In this document: positions 26,262 through 33,956 of the stretch, piece after piece
Layout of the letters: each line of letters opens with the position of its first letter
Numbering within the stretch: position 1 is the stretch's first letter
NCBI RefSeq assembly: GCF_042682545.1
Contig: NZ_JBHUHQ010000013.1
DNA length: 64,000 bases
Source: Ornithinibacillus salinisoli
GTDB taxonomy: Bacteria; Bacillota; Bacilli; Bacillales; Amphibacillaceae
Reading direction: 5' to 3' (one strand)
Translations under genes and position numbers: made by a program
The notes under the pieces: model-generated
Told to the model about the DNA's origin: nothing
Database searches by the model: none
What the model saw: only the letters and a program-made list of their open reading frames with translations

Positions 26262-26798
26262 TTATGCTTGTTTATGTGCTTCAATTTCGAAGTTGATTTT
26301 CACTTCTTCTCCAACAAGTACGCCACCAGTTTCAACTGCAACGTTCCATGTAAGTCCAAAGTCTTTACGATTAATTGTAGCTTCTCCACTGAATCCAGCT
26401 ACTTCATTTCCACTCATTGGATCTTTACTAACACCTTCCAACGTAACATTTACAGTTACTGGTTTCGTTGTACCATGTATAGTTAAATCACCATTAAGGT
26501 CAAAATTGTTATCAGATATTTTCTTAATATCTGTTGCAACGAATGTCATCTTAGGATGATTTTCAACATCGAAAAAGTCACCTGATTTTAAGTGATTGTC
26601 CCGATCTTCATTGCGAGTGTTAATACTATCAAGATCTACAGATACTTCCACTTTCGAGTCTGTCAAATCAGCAAGATCTGCTTCGATAACTGCATCAAAG
26701 TTCTCAAAAGTACCTTTCACTTTTGAAATCATCATATGTTTTACAGAAAAACCTAATTCACTATGGGCTGCATCTACATTCCATACGGTCTTAGCCAT
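26262..26798 (-). CDS. YceI-family protein
   Basis: A 178-aa lipocalin-like beta-barrel protein binding polyprenoid-type ligands. Family positions are WNVDAAHSELGFSVKHMM at the start, SINTRNEDRDNHLKSGDFFD, GDLTIHGTTKPVTV and DFGLTWN. There is no signal peptide, so it is cytoplasmic, as for most Bacillus YceI proteins. The ATG at 26798 is 7 bases after GGAGGGA; the preceding TTG is unlikely. A palindromic operator candidate lies 30-50 bases upstream. Often linked with stress and acid responses; role here unknown. Confidence 0.9.
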   Translation of the reverse strand: MAKTVWNVDAAHSELGFSVKHMMISKVKGTFENFDAVIEADLADLTDSKVEVSVDLDSINTRNEDRDNHLKSGDFFDVENHPKMTFVATDIKKISDNNFDLNGDLTIHGTTKPVTVNVTLEGVSKDPMSGNEVAGFSGEATINRKDFGLTWNVAVETGGVLVGEEVKINFEIEAHKQA

Positions 26799-26827
26799 CA
26801 ATATCCCTCCAAATATAATTATTAATG

Positions 26828-26848
26828 AGTAACTTACTTTATGTTACT
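26828..26848. promoter_or_regulatory. Palindromic operator candidate upstream of yceI
   Basis: AGTAAC at 26828-26833 and GTTACT at 26843-26848 form a perfect 6-bp inverted repeat with 9 bases between, centred 40 bases upstream of the yceI start. The arrangement suits a dimeric repressor of the MarR/HxlR kind. The rest of the 26799-27123 gap is very A+T-rich; apart from a possible -10 (TATACT, 27093-27098) before pepF I see nothing in it. Confidence 0.4.
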
Positions 26849-27123
26849 AAGTATATATTTATAATTAAAGTTAGTCAAGTGAGAAATTCGTAAAAATTGA
26901 CTTTTCTCACTTATTCTATTGTTATATATATAAACTGTGACATAAGTGTTATTCCTGATAAAAGGCATAAAAATTAGTACATGATTTATTGTATGGCAAT
27001 CATAGAATTATTGGTAAAAATTAGTAAAAAAATATTTCGCTTTTCTAAATATATGTAGTGAAAAATATTTAAGTTATTGTTATTATAGAAAATATACTGA
27101 TTTTTTTATAAAGGAGAGGTAAC

Positions 27124-28914
27124 ATGCAAAGCACGAAAGAATATAGTCAAACATGGGATTTAGATGTGATTTTCCCTGGTGGAAGTGAATCAAAAGAATT
27201 TCAAACATATCTTCATACTGTTCAAGACGAAATTAGTAAACTTGAATCTTCTGTGGAAGATTTTGATCCAAAAGACAGTCTTACAAGTGCTACTAAACTT
27301 GTAGATATCACGAATAGTTTAGAAAGCACGATGAAAAAACTACGTGAATCTTTTGCTTTTATAAGTTGCTTAAGTGCACAAAATGTAAAGGATTCACATG
27401 CCAATCTGCTAGTTGGTAAACGAAGTGCATTAAAAGCTGAAATGGATGCTGTTAAAACGGTATTCGACCAAAAACTTGTAGCAGTTGATGATGAATCATG
27501 GAACAATTTAGTTTCTGATGAGCGTCTTCAAAATCTCTCTTTTGTTTTAAGTGAAACGAGAAATAAAGCAAAAGAATTGCTTTCAGAAGATCAAGAAGTG
27601 TTAATTAATGACTTAGCTGTAGATGGATACCATGCTTGGGGACAAATGTATGATGCAATTGTTGGGAATATGAATGTTGAAATAGAAGAGGACGGAGAAG
27701 TTATATCCTATTCTGTTGGACAAGCGGCCAATAAATTAAGTAATCCGGATCGTGAAGTTCGTAAACACGTTTTCGAGCAAATGGGTAAAGCATGGTCGGA
27801 TCATGCAGATTTATTTGGTCAAACACTGAACCACTTATCCGGATTCCGTTTGCAAAAATATAAACATCGTGGCTGGGATAACGTTCTTAAAGAACCACTA
27901 GCTATTAATCGTATGGAAGAAGATACATTAAATGCAATGTGGACAGCTATTTCAAATAATAAGCAGCATTTCGTGAAGTTTTTGAATAAAAAAGCGGAAC
28001 TATTGGGATTAGATAAATTAAGTATGTATGATATTGGTGCTCCAATTTCTAAATCAGTAAAGAAATCTAGCTATTCAGAAGGAGCTAACTTTATTGTTAA
28101 GCATTTCCGTGAATTTAGTCCGAAAATGGCTGAATTTGCTGAAATGGCGTTTGATAAGCGTTGGATCGAGGCAGAGGATCGTGCTGGTAAACGTCCGGGA
28201 GGATTCTGTACAAGTTTCCCGGATAGTGAACAAACTCGTGTGTTTATGACGTATTCAGGTACGACATCTAATATTTCAACGCTTGCACATGAATTAGGAC
28301 ATGCATACCATCAACATGTCATGAATGATGTACATGGTTTAAACCAAGGGTATGCGATGAATGTTGCGGAAACCGCTTCAACATTTGCCGAAATGATCGT
28401 TGCAGATGCAGCGGCAAAGAGTGCACAAAATAAAGAAGAAAAACAAGCATTGCTTGAGGATAAAATCCAACGTAGTGTCGCTTTCTTTATGAACATCCAT
28501 GCACGTTTCTTGTTCGAAACTCGTTTCTATGAAGAGCGAAAACAAGGATTAGTATCTGTAGATCGTTTAAATGAACTAATGGTTGAGGCACAGAAAGAAG
28601 CATATAGTGATTCACTAGAAGAATATGATCCAAATTTCTGGGCATCTAAACTCCATTTCCATATTACAGGTACACCGTTTTACAACTTCCCATATACATT
28701 TGGTTACTTGTTTAGCCTCGGTATATACGCATATGCTGTGGAAAAAGGTGGTAGCTTTGAAGAAGACTACATTGCATTATTACGTGATACGGGTAGTATG
28801 AAGGTAGAAGACTTAGCAAAGAAACATTTAAACGTCGACTTAACAAAACCAGACTTCTGGGAAAATGCAATTGCATTATGTGTAAAAGATGTTGAAGAGT
28901 TTGTAGCATTATAA
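27124..28914 (+). CDS. pepF: M3-family oligoendopeptidase (PepF-like)
   Basis: Cytoplasmic zinc metallopeptidase of 596 aa, hydrolysing oligopeptides. The zinc motif HELGH is at 389-393 (ISTLAHELGHAYHQHVM), with the third ligand Glu in NVAETASTFAEMIVAD. GGFCTSFPDSEQTRVFMTYSG and FHITGTPFYNFPYTFGYLFS are typical of the PepF/M3B clade. AAAGGAGAGG precedes the ATG by a few bases. Stand-alone gene with its own terminator. Confidence 0.93.
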   Translation: MQSTKEYSQTWDLDVIFPGGSESKEFQTYLHTVQDEISKLESSVEDFDPKDSLTSATKLVDITNSLESTMKKLRESFAFISCLSAQNVKDSHANLLVGKRSALKAEMDAVKTVFDQKLVAVDDESWNNLVSDERLQNLSFVLSETRNKAKELLSEDQEVLINDLAVDGYHAWGQMYDAIVGNMNVEIEEDGEVISYSVGQAANKLSNPDREVRKHVFEQMGKAWSDHADLFGQTLNHLSGFRLQKYKHRGWDNVLKEPLAINRMEEDTLNAMWTAISNNKQHFVKFLNKKAELLGLDKLSMYDIGAPISKSVKKSSYSEGANFIVKHFREFSPKMAEFAEMAFDKRWIEAEDRAGKRPGGFCTSFPDSEQTRVFMTYSGTTSNISTLAHELGHAYHQHVMNDVHGLNQGYAMNVAETASTFAEMIVADAAAKSAQNKEEKQALLEDKIQRSVAFFMNIHARFLFETRFYEERKQGLVSVDRLNELMVEAQKEAYSDSLEEYDPNFWASKLHFHITGTPFYNFPYTFGYLFSLGIYAYAVEKGGSFEEDYIALLRDTGSMKVEDLAKKHLNVDLTKPDFWENAIALCVKDVEEFVAL

Positions 28915-28927
28915 TTTTAAACGATGG

Positions 28928-28965
28928 CAACCCAATTTCGGTGGTGAAATTGGGTTGTTTTTTTT
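28928..28965 (+). terminator. Terminator after pepF
   Basis: CAACCCAATTTC and GAAATTGGGTTG form a perfect 12-bp stem followed by eight T. Confidence 0.92.
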
Positions 28966-29130
28966 ATGTAATGACAGGAAATGTTATGTGGTTGAAAGGC
29001 GATGTTCTAATTTGAAATCACGAAATTCAGGTGTAGCATTTGATATCTATCCTGTATTGTTCTAATATCTTCATTGTAAAAATCTGAAAAGTACGTTACA
29101 ATACTTGTAGCAAAAAAAGTGAATTTAAAG

Positions 29131-29292
29131 CCTACAGGGGGAGCCGAATGGCTGAGAGTGAACATTTATTGTTCAGACCCTTTGAACCTGTTAGTTAGTA
29201 CTAGCGTAGGGATGGTGGCTTTTTTGATGGATTAAAAGCAATGTGAGCGGAATTCCCCATCAGGAAGCTTCCCCTTGGCATTGCTTTTTTTG
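29131..29292 (+). promoter_or_regulatory. TPP riboswitch with terminator
   Basis: The thi-box core is clear: ACAGGGGGAGCC, GGCTGAGAGTGAACA, GACCCTTTGAACCTG and TAGTACTAGCGTAGGGA (aptamer about 29131-29219). A terminator follows at 29234-29292 (AAAAGCAATG...CATTGCTTTTTTT). Thiamine pyrophosphate should switch off the transporter downstream. The rest of the 28915-29349 gap is the pepF terminator and A+T-rich sequence. Confidence 0.95.
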
Positions 29293-29349
29293 TGTGTTTA
29301 AAAATCTGTTTAATAGATTTTTAGATTACATGAAGGGGAGGAATTAATT

Positions 29350-29925
29350 ATGAATACTAATAAGAAAACATTATTTTTAGTTGAGGTAGCTATTTTTACT
29401 GCATTAGCTTTTTTACTGGATATTATTCCGTTTTTGTCATTTAAAGTATGGCCAAATGGAGGATCTGTTTCCTTTGCAATGATTCCAGTGTTTATTGTTG
29501 CATTTCGCTGGGGGATTAAGGGGGGATTGCTTTCTGGGTTATTATGGGGATTATTGCAATTGACTATAGAACCGTCGATTATTCACCCATTACAAGGATT
29601 TATTGAATATGGATTCGCATTTACTGTATTAGGTTTAGCTGGAATATTTGCAAAACCAGTTCAAAAATCCATGAAGGACGGCGTAATTGTTAAACGATTA
29701 ATGTATATCATGTTTGGTGTGTTGATTGGAACCTTTTTACGATTTCTAGCACACTTTTATGCAGGAATAGTGTTTTGGGATCATTATGCACCAGAAGGTC
29801 AAGAGGTTTGGATTTATTCTCTAGTATATAATGGTTCATACATGCTTCCGTCATTTATCCTATGTACGATTGTGGTATTTTTCTTATTTATTAAACAACC
29901 AAAGACACTTTTGCAAACCACGTAA
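29350..29925 (+). CDS. thiT: Thiamine ECF transporter S component ThiT
   Basis: Six-helix membrane protein (191 aa) that binds thiamine and works with the shared ECF module (EcfA, EcfA', EcfT). Family markers are EVAIFTALAFLLDIIPF, the FKVWPNGGSVSFAMIPV loop and FRWGIKGGLLSGLLWGLLQL, with the conserved Trp-rich binding site. The FLRFLAHFYAGIVFW segment is also typical. GGGGAGG precedes the ATG. The TPP riboswitch directly upstream confirms the substrate. Confidence 0.96.
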   Translation: MNTNKKTLFLVEVAIFTALAFLLDIIPFLSFKVWPNGGSVSFAMIPVFIVAFRWGIKGGLLSGLLWGLLQLTIEPSIIHPLQGFIEYGFAFTVLGLAGIFAKPVQKSMKDGVIVKRLMYIMFGVLIGTFLRFLAHFYAGIVFWDHYAPEGQEVWIYSLVYNGSYMLPSFILCTIVVFFLFIKQPKTLLQTT

Positions 29926-29949
29926 CATAGTCTTATTCTCCGCTCACAG

Positions 29950-29982
29950 AAGGATAGCCTCATAATGGGGTTATCCTTTTTA
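29950..29982 (+). terminator. Terminator after thiT
   Basis: AAGGATA and TATCCTT arms, with GCC...GGGG inner pairing, followed by TTTTT. Confidence 0.8.
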
Positions 29983-30039
29983 TATAGTATAATATAATAC
30001 AGAATTTTCGTGATTTATAAAAATTGAAAAGGTGGTTAA

Positions 30040-30168
30040 ATGCGTGAATTAATTGGAACATGTGAATCTTGTGGAAGAGAAGTATATTGTGACAATGGAT
30101 TCTTTGATGGGGTACATGATGAAGGAACGTTATTGTGTCATCAATGTAATGAGGGAAGAGAAGACTAG
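30040..30168 (+). CDS. Small zinc-ribbon protein (42 aa)
   Basis: ATG 30040 follows AAGGTGG and encodes MRELIGTCESCGREVYCDNG, then FFDGVHDEGTLLCHQCNEGRED and TAG. Two CxxC knuckles (CESC at 8-11, CHQC at 33-36) and Cys17 suggest one zinc site. The protein is acidic and has no membrane segment. It is 22 bases before the next gene's start, so the two are co-transcribed. Similar tiny zinc-ribbon proteins are common in bacilli; function unknown. Confidence 0.75.
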   Translation: MRELIGTCESCGREVYCDNGFFDGVHDEGTLLCHQCNEGRED

Positions 30169-30190
30169 ATGATGAACTAGGAGGGAAATA

Positions 30191-30658
30191 TTGAGTAAGA
30201 AAAAAACTGTATTTAGTTTAATAGGTAGTATTGCATTCGTGTTGATAACTTCAATAGTCATGGGAGATAAGAATAAAGAAATAAAAGTACATGATTATAC
30301 GTACGTTGGAGAGAGTAAGCATTGGCGTGGTGAATATTACCTTCGAGGGGAAGAAATCTTTTATGAAGAAGATGGTGTTTTCAGGGCAGGAAGCTGGCAT
30401 AATGATCAACATCGAATTATTTATAGAGGTAAAGTAAGCGAATTGAAATCCCTGGAGCATTTAGAAGTGACCTTTCGTACTTCAACACGAAAGAGTAAAA
30501 CTAGTAGAACATTTAGTAAACCACCAAAAGATATATTCTTTGAACTTGGAAGTGGGGGAGGTAACGGGAATTTTGTCAACTTAAAAGACCCCATCGAAGT
30601 TGAAGTGATTTGGGATGGTCAATTAGAAACCTTTATGTTATATCGAGATGATTTATAA
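30191..30658 (+). CDS. Exported protein of unknown function
   Basis: A 155-aa protein from TTG 30191 (AGGAGGGA site). Residues 6-24 are hydrophobic (VFSLIGSIAFVLITSIVMG), a signal peptide or anchor without a lipobox Cys. The remainder is a hydrophilic, beta-rich domain with HWRGEYYLRGEEIFYEEDG, a serine/glycine-rich stretch (FELGSGGGNGNF) and a terminal strand IEVEVIWDGQLETFML. No family is recognised. It follows the small zinc-ribbon gene and ends at a terminator. Confidence 0.7.
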   Translation: MSKKKTVFSLIGSIAFVLITSIVMGDKNKEIKVHDYTYVGESKHWRGEYYLRGEEIFYEEDGVFRAGSWHNDQHRIIYRGKVSELKSLEHLEVTFRTSTRKSKTSRTFSKPPKDIFFELGSGGGNGNFVNLKDPIEVEVIWDGQLETFMLYRDDL

Positions 30659-30665
30659 CTACCAA

Positions 30666-30705
30666 AGTCTAAATTACAGCATACAACTGTAAATTAGACT
30701 TTTTT
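30666..30705 (+). terminator. Terminator after the exported protein
   Basis: AGTCTAAATTACAG and CTGTAAATTAGACT pair almost perfectly, followed by TTTTT. Confidence 0.85.
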
Positions 30706-30794
30706 ATTTTTATGTAACTTCCATATATTCCTTTCACCGCTACACATCGTGATGCATAGGCTATAGCACAGTTAATAACGAAAGGAAGATACAT

Positions 30795-32210
30795 GTGGAA
30801 CTAACGTTATCGCATTTGTTATATGGTTTGTTCACGCTTATAATTATCGGTACGATGATTTTTCGTAAAGGTGTAGTTCTACCAACTTTATTAGGAACCT
30901 TCGTCATTGCCTTAGTATTTAAAGGTAGTTTGGTGGATGGATTTACAGCAATATTTAAAGCAAATTTAGTAGCAGCACAAGAGCTTTTTAGTATCTTTTT
31001 AATCATTACGTTTATGTTGGCGTTGCTTAATTCCCTAAAGGATCTAGGAGCAGATGTAAGGATGATACAACCGATTCAAAAGATGATGGTCAATGGGCAT
31101 ATATCGTTCTTCGTGCTTATTGGAGTGACCTATGTAATATCCTTATTTTTCTGGCCAACTCCAGCAGTTCCTTTAATTTGTGCACTACTTGTACCTGCCG
31201 CCATACGAGCTGGGTTACCAGCCATGACAGCAGCTGTAGCAATAGCGCTTGCAGGGCAAGGTATGGCTCTTTCTTCTGATTATATTGTACAGGTAGCACC
31301 AAGCTTGTCAGCATCAGCAGCAGGTATCGATGCAGGGATAATCGCAGATCGAGCGATCGTGCTCTCACTTATAGCTGGTGGAGTCGCGATTTTATTAGCT
31401 TATTTTCTGTATCGCAAAACAATTCGCTCGCAGAATGACCCAAGAAATGAATTAGAATTACAGGCGATACAAACACAAGAAAAATCCACAAATAAAGCGA
31501 AAACAGAAAACCTTACGACGTGGAGCAAAATATTTGCTGTATTAGTTCCACTATCACTCTTAGCAGTTGTCGTGTACATGATGTATAACAAACTCTATTC
31601 GGGAAGTGATGGTTTAGCAGGTGGGGATGGCGCAGCCTTAGTAGGTGGAGTAGCTGTTATACTTCTACTACTTTCCACGATAGCTTTTGGAAAACATCAA
31701 GCACTTGATTATATCAGTAATCATATTACCGATGGGTTTGTCTTTGCATTTAAAGCAATGGGTCCAGTTATTCCTATTGCCGGATTCTTTTTCTTAGGGA
31801 GTCCAGATTTTTCCGGAAATATATTAGGAGTAGAAGAAGGACCATCGTTCTTGTTCGGACTTGTTGAAGCTACTCAAAATTACTTGCCGCAAAGTGCCTT
31901 TCTCGCTGCATTTAGCGTGTTAATCATTGGTATTATATCAGGTTTAGATGGTTCAGGATTCTCGGGGTTACCACTAACCGGTGCATTAGCTGCCTCTTTA
32001 GAAACAGCATCCATAGACACAGCAACGCTTGCTGCAATCGGACAAATGGGTGCCATTTGGACAGGAGGCGGAACACTAGTTGCTTGGTCATCACTTATTG
32101 CTATCGCTGGACTATGTGGAGTATCTGTCATGGATTTAGTACGAAAAAATTTCCTGCCAGTTATCATAGGACTCATCGTAATGACAGTTGTTGCTGTATT
32201 AATTTTGTAG
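30795..32210 (+). CDS. Multi-spanning permease, ion-transporter type, substrate unknown
   Basis: A 471-aa integral membrane protein with about 11-12 helices from GTG 30795 (AAGGA site at 8 bases). It resembles carboxylate/Na+ symporters of the ion-transporter superfamily in layout: two similar halves, each with a helix-breaking loop (FFWPTPAVPLICALLVPA in the first, GLDGSGFSGLPLTGALAAS in the second). A charged cytoplasmic loop (about 210-245) links them. The gene 80 bases on encodes a glutamate-dehydrogenase-type enzyme, so an amino or dicarboxylic acid substrate is plausible but not shown. Not assigned to a named family. Confidence 0.65.
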   Translation: MELTLSHLLYGLFTLIIIGTMIFRKGVVLPTLLGTFVIALVFKGSLVDGFTAIFKANLVAAQELFSIFLIITFMLALLNSLKDLGADVRMIQPIQKMMVNGHISFFVLIGVTYVISLFFWPTPAVPLICALLVPAAIRAGLPAMTAAVAIALAGQGMALSSDYIVQVAPSLSASAAGIDAGIIADRAIVLSLIAGGVAILLAYFLYRKTIRSQNDPRNELELQAIQTQEKSTNKAKTENLTTWSKIFAVLVPLSLLAVVVYMMYNKLYSGSDGLAGGDGAALVGGVAVILLLLSTIAFGKHQALDYISNHITDGFVFAFKAMGPVIPIAGFFFLGSPDFSGNILGVEEGPSFLFGLVEATQNYLPQSAFLAAFSVLIIGIISGLDGSGFSGLPLTGALAASLETASIDTATLAAIGQMGAIWTGGGTLVAWSSLIAIAGLCGVSVMDLVRKNFLPVIIGLIVMTVVAVLIL

Positions 32211-32290
32211 GATAAATTGTTTTCATTGGTATAATGACAACCTTTTGATACAATCATAACCAATATGATGGATTATTGGAGGTTCATGTT

Positions 32291-33670
32291 GTGGCAAATA
32301 ATACAGTGGAAATTATTCAAGATTCATTGCATGCATTATTGGACGATAAAACTTTTTTACCAGATTTAAAAGGAGAGGCTAGAGAGAAAGCTTTTACTTC
32401 CTTGGTTTCCATTCTATCAACACCAAACCATGTAAATAAATCTTTTCTACGAATTGCCTTAAAAAATGGCAGTGTTGTACGAATTCCATCTTTTCGAGTG
32501 CAACATAATAATATACTGGGCCCGTATAAAGGTGGTATACGGTTTCATGAAACGGTTAGTGAAGATGAAGTTGTCAATCTAGCTTCCTTAATGACGTTAA
32601 AAAATGCTTTACATGAAGTTCCCTTTGGTGGCGGTAAAGGTGGTGTTGTCATCAATCCAAGAGACTTTGGAGATAAAGATCTTTATTTAATTTGTAAAAA
32701 ATATGTGCAATATTTTAGTGATATCCTCGGCCCAGACAAAGATATTCCAGCGCCAGATGTTGGTACGAGTGCTCGTGAGATGGATTGGATGATGGGAGAG
32801 TATAAAAGTATTCGACCTGGTGAATCCTATCGAGGGAGCTTTACAGGAAAAAGCGTAGAAAACGGTGGATCATTAGGGAGAAGGGAAGCAACAGGTAAGG
32901 GAGTCTACTATACATTTCGTTATTTGCTCTATAATTTTGTTAATGAACAGGAAAAGTGGCTTTCGGAACGAGAAAATATATTCGCAAAAACGGCTTTATC
33001 TCTGAAAGAAAAATCGTTATCGTTAGCGGTTCAAGGATTCGGTAATGTAGGTTCAGTTGCGGCATTAGCTGCTTATCAATGTAACCATTTAAACAATAAA
33101 ATTGTAGCAGTAAGTGATCGAAATGTAACACTTTATAATTCGGATGGATTGGATATATCAAATTTAGTAAAGTTTGTAACGGATCAAAATGGCGATCTGC
33201 CAACGACAGAAGAACAATTAAAACATGCAGACGTAAAAGCTACAATTATGGATCGTGATAAGGTATTAACGGCTGATGTAGATGTATTATTTCTTGCTGC
33301 ATTAGAAAATCAAATACACCGAGAAAACATGAAAGAAATAAAGTCTCCAATTATTGTCGAAGGTGCGAACGCTCCTGTGACCACGGAAGCAGATGACTTT
33401 TTAAGTGAAAAAGGTGTTATCATTATTCCTGATATTCTAGCTAATGCAGGTGGAGTGATAGTATCTTATTTTGAATGGTTACAAGGAAGGGAAACACAAT
33501 TTTATAGTGAGGAAGAAGTTATATCAAAACTTTATGAAAAAATGCAAGTAACGTTTGATACGGTATTGCCACAATTTTTTGGAGATCCTTTTCCTCTAAG
33601 GCAAAATTGCTATATTCACGCTGTCATGAAACTTTCCACTATTTTATATCGACAAGGAAAACTATATTAA
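32291..33670 (+). CDS. Glu/Leu/Phe/Val dehydrogenase family enzyme
   Basis: NAD(P)-dependent amino-acid dehydrogenase of about 459 aa catalysing oxidative deamination to a 2-oxo acid. Substrate-site motifs are GPYKGGIRFH, PFGGGKGG with the catalytic Lys, and DIPAPDVGTSAREMDWM; the Rossmann motif is VQGFGNVGS. The length suits glutamate dehydrogenase more than leucine dehydrogenase (about 365). Two insertions, KWLSERENIFAKTALSLKEK before the NAD domain and GESYRGSFTGKSVENGG, are longer than in RocG/GudB. GTG 32291 is 8 bases after TGGAGG; the TTG at 32276 overlaps that site. A terminator follows. Confidence 0.88.
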   Translation: MANNTVEIIQDSLHALLDDKTFLPDLKGEAREKAFTSLVSILSTPNHVNKSFLRIALKNGSVVRIPSFRVQHNNILGPYKGGIRFHETVSEDEVVNLASLMTLKNALHEVPFGGGKGGVVINPRDFGDKDLYLICKKYVQYFSDILGPDKDIPAPDVGTSAREMDWMMGEYKSIRPGESYRGSFTGKSVENGGSLGRREATGKGVYYTFRYLLYNFVNEQEKWLSERENIFAKTALSLKEKSLSLAVQGFGNVGSVAALAAYQCNHLNNKIVAVSDRNVTLYNSDGLDISNLVKFVTDQNGDLPTTEEQLKHADVKATIMDRDKVLTADVDVLFLAALENQIHRENMKEIKSPIIVEGANAPVTTEADDFLSEKGVIIIPDILANAGGVIVSYFEWLQGRETQFYSEEEVISKLYEKMQVTFDTVLPQFFGDPFPLRQNCYIHAVMKLSTILYRQGKLY

Positions 33671-33680
33671 ATATATAAGC

Positions 33681-33708
33681 CTTTCTACATGGGGTAGAAA
33701 GGTTTTTC
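33681..33708 (+). terminator. Terminator after the dehydrogenase
   Basis: CCTTTCTAC and GTAGAAAGG form a 9-bp stem followed by five T. Confidence 0.85.
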
Positions 33709-33713
33709 TTTTT

Positions 33714-33760
33714 GGCTGTTTTCCAAAAGATTGTTGCTTATTTCACTGGTATAGACTGTC
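33714..33760 (-). repeat. Solo 3' tail of the dispersed repeat
   Basis: On the minus strand: GACAGTCTATACCAGTGAAA, then TAAGCAACAATCTTTTGGAA and AACAGCC. This closely matches the tail seen at 8258 and 21443. The remaining gap before cstA has an imperfect palindrome CATGCTATCACATAGCGTG at about 33851. Confidence 0.6.
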
Positions 33761-33956
33761 CTTTACTTCAAACACTGAACTTTAAACGGACAAATATAAT
33801 TTATTTACTTTTTGTAATATTTAGTCTACAATAAAAATTGTACTAAAGTAACATGCTATCACATAGCGTGTAATAGGGTTAGTCCATTTATTTCATCTAA
33901 GACCCAGACCCACTCTAATTTTATGGAGGATCCAATAAATAGGGGAGGTAGTGAAG

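Noticed and set aside
31880..32263. 127-codon minus-strand frame opposite the permease gene
   Set aside because: Shadow of a plus-strand gene with clear helices and start; low-complexity translation and no ribosome site.
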